Shown: positions 56,710-64,000 of the stretch, piece by piece
Position numbering within the stretch: the stretch's first letter is position 1
How the letters are laid out: every line of letters starts with the position of its first letter
Source: Daphnia carinata
Taxonomy: Eukaryota; Arthropoda; Branchiopoda; Diplostraca; Daphniidae
Assembly (NCBI RefSeq): GCF_022539665.2
Contig: NC_081339.1
Span: 8,739,367-8,803,366, forward strand
Reading direction: 5' to 3'
DNA length: 64,000 nt
Notes under the pieces: generated by a model
What the model was told of the DNA's origin: nothing
Databases searched by the model: none
What the model saw: only the letters and a program-made list of their open reading frames with translations
Position numbers and translations under genes: made by a program

Positions 56710-58470
56710 ATTTTTTAGTTTTATTTAGTGTGTTTTATACAGTTCTTTCTCTGCATTTTGAGCTTACCGATGGAAGCGCTTCCTAATCGACGAATAAGCA
56801 AATTTGTTGTTGACTAAAACAATGTGAAATTGTTGCTAGTTGTTGCGCAATCCGCAATTTTGATATGATATTCAAATTTTACATGTTGTGTTTTTTATTT
56901 TTTGGAGAGGATAATCTTAAATCGTTGAAGTCCGCAGTAAATTATTCTTTCATTGGCTTTTCGTGAAAGTTATTGTGCTGGCATAAAATGAGGCTCTTTT
57001 TTGTTCGATGTGGCAGTTACAAAGTCACTTTCTGAAACCTTGTAAAAGGTATATGAAATCGTTTGGTATTTCGTGACGGATTTTTTCGGATTTTTTTTTT
57101 ACTGATCTTCGATGCCAACAGGGTTTTTCCAAAACGACAGGCAAGATGCGGAACTTCAGAAAGAAGGACAAACTAACACGCCCATTTCTTTTCTTCATTT
57201 TTGGCATTCAAAAACATCGGATGCATAATGCAACTTCGTAGCACACGATCGGCCTTTGCCTGTAAGTTTATGAAATCGATTCATTTTACTGCTAGCTCAT
57301 TTCATGACTTGCAATTCCAAACTTTTACCTAGAGAGCAAGTGAGTTAGTTAACTAATACGCGAAAAGCTTCCTGGTTTTGCAACTTGCTTTTCCTCGCAT
57401 TTAATTTATTAGATGAACTCACGAGATTATGGTACCAAAGATCTAGGGACAGGAAGCTTAGTTCTACGGCAATGACGCTATTCTCCTACATAAGCAATAA
57501 AAATGTTTCTATTCAAATTTGTAAAGGCATAAGTAGGGAAAGCCATCTAGCGTAACTTGTTTATTCTTTCTTATTGTTTGCGTTTGTCGCTGTAGGTGTC
57601 CACTCCTAGATGGGGTATGAGCGTGCATGAGTGCCTTCCGTCACGAACACAGTCGGTTTGTGGTGAATTGCACGTTGCCGCGAAAATAAGGTGAAACAGT
57701 TGCATCCAAAAGCAAGTTTCTATCCTTTCCTTTAAACACCCTGACATTGCGTCCGCAACAAAAATAAAACCCGTGACGTAATTCTTGTAGCCAGTGGCTC
57801 ACCCTGTCTTCGCAACCACGCTCTTCGAGTTGATTATAAAAAAACGGGAAGTAACTTCCTCTTAGTTGATGAAATACCTGTTGCATATTCACGGGCACCA
57901 ATGGGGAGGATTTTAAAAAATCCGTTCACTTCTATTGCCCACCGCCTCGCCAGAAGTTCATCCGTAATCCCTTCCTCCTCTTTTTTTTTTTTTTTTTTTT
58001 TGCTGGATAGCAAGCAGCTAGTTTGATGATGTAGAGTTTTGAAATTCTAACTAATAAATCTTTGAAGTTTAATCGGATACAGGCAGGTACGTTGCATTTT
58101 CATTTATTTTTGTTTTGAACTTAAACCTTCATTACTTAATTCAATCGCACCGTGTTTTTTTTTATCTTGTAGGCCCATTGAAAACAATGCTGTACAAGAC
58201 AGAAGTAAAACGAGATTTTTTTTTGAGCGTGCTACACATTGGTGGGAGGTGAGAATATCAGGAAGGAAATGTTATTGATCTCAAAGTTTTAAATTGAAAA
58301 GCAGATATGACTATACTGCGTTGTATAATAGTTTAGTATCCTTTATTTCCGTTGGTGGTGGAATTGTATTAGTTAAAGGTCTGACACAGCCCAACGCTGA
58401 TGATGAACTGTAAATTGAGTTATTTTTTACTACGACTAAAAAACTATTAATTTAATTCCTCTCAACAATC
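56710..58470. other. Intergenic, no convincing gene
   Basis: Contains a T run of about 22 (57980-58001). A minus-strand frame at 57641-57901 (86 codons, several Cys) has no recognisable domain and no support beyond being open. Confidence 0.35.
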
Positions 58471-58473
58471 AGT

Positions 58474-58556
58474 ACTAGGTTGGCCGAGTGGTTAAGGCGT
58501 CAGACTTAAGATCTGGTCTTCGAATGAAGACGTGATTTCGATCCTTACACCTAGTA
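58474..58556 (+). tRNA. tRNA-Leu (anticodon UAA), third copy, diverged
   Basis: 83 bases. The acceptor ACTAGGT / ACCTAGT shows paired changes relative to the other two copies (C to T at position 3 and G to A opposite), so the stem is preserved. Anticodon loop CTTAAGA, long variable arm GGTCTTCGAATGAAGACG. The T stem has one mismatch (GTGAT / CTTAC). Probably functional or only recently weakened. Confidence 0.88.
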
Positions 58557-58730
58557 TTTAAAGCGAGCTGATTGTCAATCTATTGATTTAATGTTAAAAT
58601 TGCACGATTGCTGATTGAATAACTGGCTGAATAAATTGGTAAGAAAAAGTCCGTAAAATATACAAAGGAATCGCAGTTCTATGGAAAGTATGCGTAACAC
58701 CCAACAAAAAAGTACATTTTTTTGTGTTTT

Positions 58731-59174
58731 TTAACCGTTTTTCAACTGCGTTTTCGGGGAAACACCAAAAAAATAACCTATGGCTATCGCTGAACACAAA
58801 TTAATTTCGTTTTTGTTTGGTTGTTTTCCTGAAAGCTTAGATAAAAGAAAGGTTTGCCTAGCGTAAAAGGTCTGTCCTTCTAAAATACATTTTGCTGATG
58901 CTCCGATCCGAATGACACTGTATTTTGCCGCAGGTCGAAAAACAACTCTTTTTCGATGTCCACTCCTTTTCTTTGTTGCAATGCGAAGAGCACGATATAA
59001 GACGTAGTCTATCTGATTTTGTCGCGCCAACAAATAAGTAAAAGTAGCGCGTCCATTTAAAGAAAATCCACGGTTATGGTAAAAAAACCAGACTGCCAGT
59101 GACGTTTCAACAGCAGTAGGAATCAAAAGCTTGTTCTCATTCTGACCGCAACACATAATGTAACTGCGACACAA
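58731..59174 (-). CDS. Hypothetical ORF, 147 codons
   Basis: An open frame with mixed composition (RNQIDYVLYRALRIATKK, hydrophobic C-terminus). There are no recognised motifs, no splice partners and no duplicate. It could be chance in this AT-moderate stretch. Listed because it is the longest frame here. Confidence 0.2.
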   Translation of the reverse strand: MCRSYIMCCGQNENKLLIPTAVETSLAVWFFYHNRGFSLNGRATFTYLLARQNQIDYVLYRALRIATKKRSGHRKRVVFRPAAKYSVIRIGASAKCILEGQTFYARQTFLLSKLSGKQPNKNEINLCSAIAIGYFFGVSPKTQLKNG

Positions 59175-59679
59175 ACATATAGTGGCTGGAGTACAAAGCT
59201 GAACGTGACTTATTTTTACATTTTGGAATTCAACATCTTAAATCTCAGCTTATTTGGATCCTAATTGAAAGAAAAAATCGTGCATTTGGTAGGCAACATT
59301 TTCAAATTTTGAATTGGTTGTTAATTTGTGCTGAATAGTATGTACGTGTACTGTTAGGTCTGTTAGTTGTTATCACCGGATGGTCTGCCGCGTCGCGGTT
59401 TACCATCCTTTTGGATTTAATTTTTTCATTTCCTTCTGTGCAGTCGATTTCGTTAAATAATAATTCCGTAATGGTGGCCTTAGCCATAGCTGTATTTTAT
59501 TTTTATTTTTTAGTTTATGTTTGGACTTTTATGGTGAAATTCGCGTATCGTTTTACACACCCAACCGCCTTCAGCGAATTTAATGACGCCTGCATAGTTC
59601 ATTTGCCAACGGCTACGAGAATGTTGACACTTGAATTGACATCCCTGTTTCTGTTTTATATAACTCTGTTTTTTGTTTA

Positions 59680-62600
59680 AATACAGTTTCCAACGACGAT
59701 GGACGAAAAAAATTCCACTGAAAGCTCTAATACCCCAACATCCAAGTCACTTAGCAACAGCGATGAAGTCATTGAGCACATCAGAAATTGGATTAAGTCA
59801 GACGACAAACCGAAAATGCACGAAGATGCCGTTAAACACATCGAGTCGTTTGTGGATCGAAAAATTTCTTGTTTGGAATCGACGCTGGTCGAGAGACAAT
59901 ACGTGAAAGTCGTATTGGAAATGTGGCTAAGAAAAAGTTTAAGAAAGGCTGTCGATTACCTTATTGATGAAACAATCGATATCAGCGTCGAAATGCCCAC
60001 TTTATTGAAAGAATTAAATTCCATCAATTCATTCGAAGATATTGGCCTCAAACTAAATGAAGCGATGTGCCAACTGACAAATCTGTGTGACGGAGCATGT
60101 CAGTATCTACAACTAATACTCAGTCAGGTGGATCTTTTTAAAAATACGCCACGTTTCTCGGTTCTTGTCTCCAGTTATTTCAAGCAATTTAAAGAGTCTT
60201 GCATTGACAAAGTTTTTTCCAGGTGTCTAGATGATGTCACAAAAGATCAAATTAAGGGCAAGAGAAACTGGGAATTTTTTGTCGCACTCAATGTACTTTT
60301 ACAGGTCGCCACTGAAGACGTAAGAATACAAAACGTTTTGGAGAAACATTTAATAGGAAGTGACATCACAGACGTCAGTAACGCTGGCGGACAAAACTTA
60401 ATGAACCAACTGACAGAGATTTTTGCAAGTTGTAACGATGCGACTGAAAATGAATCATCGAATTGGTTGAATCAGCTAAAATCAGAAAAAGAATGGACAC
60501 CTAAATTGCAAGTCCTGGTCAAAGAGACGTGCAAGGCATTCCTGTTACCTAAAACGATGATCGTAATCAAAGACGAATATGGAAAAAAAATAATCTTCAT
60601 TAGAGGCGTCTCTGTGTTTGTCAACAAAGTTATTGGCGAAATGAAACGATTGAAAGAAAAAAATCCCGAAGTGCAAGAAATTCAGATTGTTGGACTGTCA
60701 TCCGTTCATATCGATTGCCACCTGCAGAATGAAACCTGGCACGGGACGAACGTTGGAATCGTTGCTGATAAAATTTTCGTAGACCACGAAGTCTGCCGGA
60801 ATTGCCAGAAAAATAATGTCGAGGCGAAAGGTAGTTATTTTGTGTTGTTGTTTGTTCTTATTTTAATTCGATTGCTTTTAAATGCAAAACGCAGAAGGAC
60901 CCACCGAGCCGATGGAGGCTCATAATTTTGTTGACGATTTCTCCGTCTGCTGGGATGTTTCGGGCAAAAACGGTAATGTATCAAACAACACTAATAACTT
61001 TGAAACTATTTCAATATTATTTATTTGAATTATACGCAGGAGAACCTGGTGGGCCAGGTATGAGCGGTGGCAACGTACACATCATTTGTAACGAAATGTT
61101 CAACGCCAAACGATGGAAGGTTATTTCTGATGGCGGCAAAGGAGAGGACGGACAGAACGGCAGTAGTGGGGAAAGCCAACGAGAGCAAGATACTCACAAA
61201 TGGTCCAAAGAATATTTCAATCAATTGTTTCCTTCCATGTCGACATTCGGAACGGGAGAACAAAGAAAACACATAGCTTCAAACGATGCAGTTAAAACAG
61301 TTCTGACGACGCTAAACAACTTGTTGCCAGTTGACAATCGCAAATACGGTAAAGATGTCCAACCAGACCATGCAGGTAATTTTTTCATTGACGGCACTGC
61401 GAAAGACGGCAGTAATATCACCGTTTCGTACTATCAGTCCAAAACAAAACGACACACACTTATTCTCTGCCAAGGTATACACCATTCCCTATGTCAGCTA
61501 AACAATTGGTTTATTGATAGTTTCTTGTACATTGGGATTACAAGGAAGCAGCATTGGACAAGGGGGATTTGGAGGTAACATCGTGTTTGAATACATGACC
61601 GAAAGAAACTCGATCCCAACAGAATCCGGCATTCCGGTTGTCGGGAAGGAAAACCGTCAACCAAGGGCTATGCTGCTGGGTGTCTACCAAGCAATGGGTT
61701 CTGATGGCGTCATAGGAACACCTGTAGGCGACGTAGGTCTCATCCACAGGCTAGACGCATCTGAGGCATCTGCAAACCGAAATCTGGCAGGTCAATACAT
61801 CGGCTTCGAAAATGATGTTAGCCTTCTGATGGAATGCAATCCTACGAAACCTAAAAGGCAGCCAAATGATCCTGATAATTATTACGCCAAAATAACTAAA
61901 GGAGAATATGCGTCGATTGGTTACCACGGTCTATACGCATACGGCCAAGCCCAGCCACTACATTCGACGGTGCTAAATGCCACGAAAAAGAAGGCCATCA
62001 TTCGCCAAAGTCTTGCCCAGTACGTTGTTCAAATGGACGAGCGGAAGCAGATGACACAATCTCTTCAGGAAAAATTATCCAAGGACTGGGAGGAACAAAA
62101 GTTGACAGAAAATGTTGACGATTTAGTCAATCAAATGGAAGGCAAAGAAACTCAACTTTATCAATTATCGTCGCAGTGCAGTCGAGGACTTGAGAACATT
62201 GGATCAATGAGTTTTGTGAAACCCGCCTTAAAAAAGAAACTGGATGTGAACAGCGTAACAGACACTTCTCGCTCTTTAGTCGGCCGACGGTCAGTTGGAC
62301 GTCGTCCAGTTGATTCCCGGCAAAAAACACCTGTTGACGTTCGATTCCTGGATTTGATGCCAACAATGAGCGGTGTTGATAGCGCTATACACAGCATTTT
62401 TGGTCAAATGAATTCAAGTGGGTCGTTTGTTTGCAATAACGTGAAAATATTTCGCCAACATCTCGCAACATTTATTCGGCAGAATGCAACATTTCCTAAA
62501 AAACCATTAAACCGAAACAAATTGACGAAATTCATCCTCAAAAAGAAAAATCATGTCAAAGTCTCAGCTGTTGTCCAGCAGTTTGTACTCCGCGTGCAAA

Positions 62601-64000
62601 AGAGCAATGCGTTGGATTATCCCATAGCTTTTGACATGAAAAATGCCTATTCCGAGTTTCGACGGACGAGCAACAAAGAAAACGAATTCGACTGGCAAAA
62701 CGCGACAAAAAATAAAAAATTATTTGAAGAATACGCCAGGTTTGTTGAGACGCTATCGAACTCATTGGAATCGGCTGAAGTGGAAATGCTAGCAATCATC
62801 CATGGTATATTCATCCATGTTTACAACGATCAATTATCATTTTTCAAGTACAAGGAAACACTGAATCCTGACGGTTCCAAAAAGCACTACATTCTTCATC
62901 GCGGACACGGAGAATGGCAACGTGTTGAACCCAACAAAATGGTGGCAAATTTTTGCAAACAAATTGATGAGGGCTTTTTTGAAAATCAGCCGATTCAAAG
63001 TGATTGTTTCCGTAAATTCTTAGACTCTCTTGAAAAACACAGCGCTTACCAACAGGTCATCACTTCTATGAAGATGCTCAACCCTGAACACGGTGATACA
63101 CCGGATAAATTGTTTCAATTGCTTTTAAAAAGTTTCCAGGAACATGAAGAAAGGGGCGAAAACTTGAATGCAAAGTGGAGAGAAGAATATTCAACCGATC
63201 TCTGCTGCTTGGCTGAATAGATAGCAGAACACAATAATCGCAATCTCAGTCCCATCTTCTACTTGAATATTGTCAAAGATAATTTACCCGTCGACTGGAG
63301 ATGCGATTTTTTTATGCTTGAAATTTACGACCAATTTTCTTGGGAAGTTCCCGATATTAATACCATCGGCAATATACAACGGTTTTTATATCCAATAGCC
63401 GATGGAATGCCATCTCTGTTGCCTGTATTACGAAAATCGGTTGCCGCATCCGACAGCTGTGCCGCATTACAGCCACAGAAATTGTTACGGCTCATGAAAT
63501 TGATATCAAATGATTTCGAACAAGGTAGCGGAATCACAAGTCAGCAGTTGCCGAAGCTTGAGCTACTGCCTTTTAGCGATTGGTATTACCATTTGAGAAG
63601 CAAAAAGTGGGAAAAGGAAGTCAGTCGGCTGCCCATCAACGATTCGAGTACTCGAAAAGAGGATAAACAACTCAGGAATGAGGCCGTTTACATGTTACTG
63701 AAACTCGAATGCGAAAACAACGAAAAGTTTTGTGACGACTTATTGAAAACGGCTCCGGACTTGAAGGCGGCCGTTTTTCTTTTGCACAATGCTCTTTATT
63801 CAGGGGCGAATCCTAGTCAAGTATATGACGAAAGAAACATTGACGATATCATAAAAAAGATGGAAAAAGATGCGCCAACGAATGACGAATCAATTATGAA
63901 ACAGGTATATCCGCGGATGTTGACTAACGTGCAAGAAAGAGTGACGGAATCTAAATTAATGTCAAACCAAATGAAAGAATTTGACAAACAAGAATACAAG
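59680..64000 (+). CDS. Large unrecognised protein with Gly-rich module, open at window end
   Basis: The start ATG at 59699 lies 13 bases after a splice acceptor (AAATACAG), so an upstream 5' UTR exon is likely. Exons: 59699-60830, 60895-60972, 61040-61474, and 61545 to beyond 64000, with introns of 64, 67 and 70 bp, all phase 1. Residues 1-400 are mostly helical, with a CxxC (CRNC) near residue 371. Exon 3 opens with the collagen-like EPGGPGMSGGNVHIICNE, then DGGKGEDGQNGSSG; exon 4 begins SSIGQGGFGGNIVFEYM. The rest is long, hydrophilic and helical. An in-frame TAG stands at 63218-63220 (after TDLCCLAE), yet the same frame stays open for 260 more codons to the window end. I do not recognise the family. 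Possibilities are a single recent nonsense mutation, readthrough or a base error. It may be a member of the very large multi-copy arthropod protein families. Confidence 0.7.

Noticed and set aside
57641-57901. Minus-strand 86-codon Cys-containing frame as a gene
   Set aside because: Open frame only; no start context, domain, splice partner or duplicate.
59411-59680. Plus-strand 89-codon hydrophobic frame upstream of the large 3' gene
   Set aside because: Ends before a splice acceptor (AAATACAG) leading into the real ATG; hydrophobicity comes from T-rich intron sequence.

Overview
This is a eukaryotic, AT-rich window. Most introns are 60-120 bp with clean GT/AG ends, and the gene content is animal: Golgi glycan enzymes, an S1 serine protease, an arthropod cuticle-protein remnant, intron-bearing tRNA-Ile(UAU), and pogo, Tc1 and hAT-type DNA transposons. 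A small-genome arthropod such as the branchiopod Daphnia fits best; that is an inference, not a match.

Layout. 1-8770 is a nest of foldback (long inverted-repeat) elements. It holds a broken Tc1-type transposase with 36 residues between the second and third catalytic residues, and a GATC-dense hAT-type MITE with a perfect 8-bp target duplication. 9.85-12.25 kb (minus) is a serine protease whose catalytic domain is interrupted by about 250 Thr/Pro/Lys/Glu-rich residues. 13.0-15.4 kb is a tRNA cluster (Leu, Ile, Arg) with a decayed cuticle gene. 15.5-32.3 kb is transposon territory. Element A (15527-26020) is a giant pogo-like transposon with an apparently intact nine-exon transposase ending in a PHD-type finger, and a 15-unit, ~358-bp tandem array carrying one tRNA-like module per unit. 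Element B (28087-31975) is an inverted internal-deletion derivative of A.

33-57 kb is a cluster of Golgi glycan-modifying genes: an alpha1,3-fucosyltransferase, an intact beta1,4-galactosyltransferase and a dead duplicate, two divergent DxD glycosyltransferase-like type II proteins and a 3' fragment of one of them, and a WSCD-like sulfotransferase. 13.0-15.4 plus 35.0-40.4 kb is a segmental duplication of 42.8-45.8 plus 46.2-51.5 kb. The transposons and the fucosyltransferase sit in the gap of the first copy only. A third tRNA-Leu lies at 58.5 kb. From 59.7 kb to the window end runs a large, unrecognised intron-poor gene whose frame is broken by one in-frame TAG.

Most promising for novelty: (1) element A, combining a PHD-bearing pogo transposase with a 358-bp array of a TIR-like TTGGGACA motif plus tRNA-like A/B-box modules; (2) recurrence of such tRNA-like modules in other, unrelated-looking foldback elements of the window; (3) a mucin-like insertion inside an S1 protease domain; (4) a short hairpin conserved by compensatory changes in the foldback elements. 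All coordinates and splice junctions were read by eye; no database search or folding program was run.
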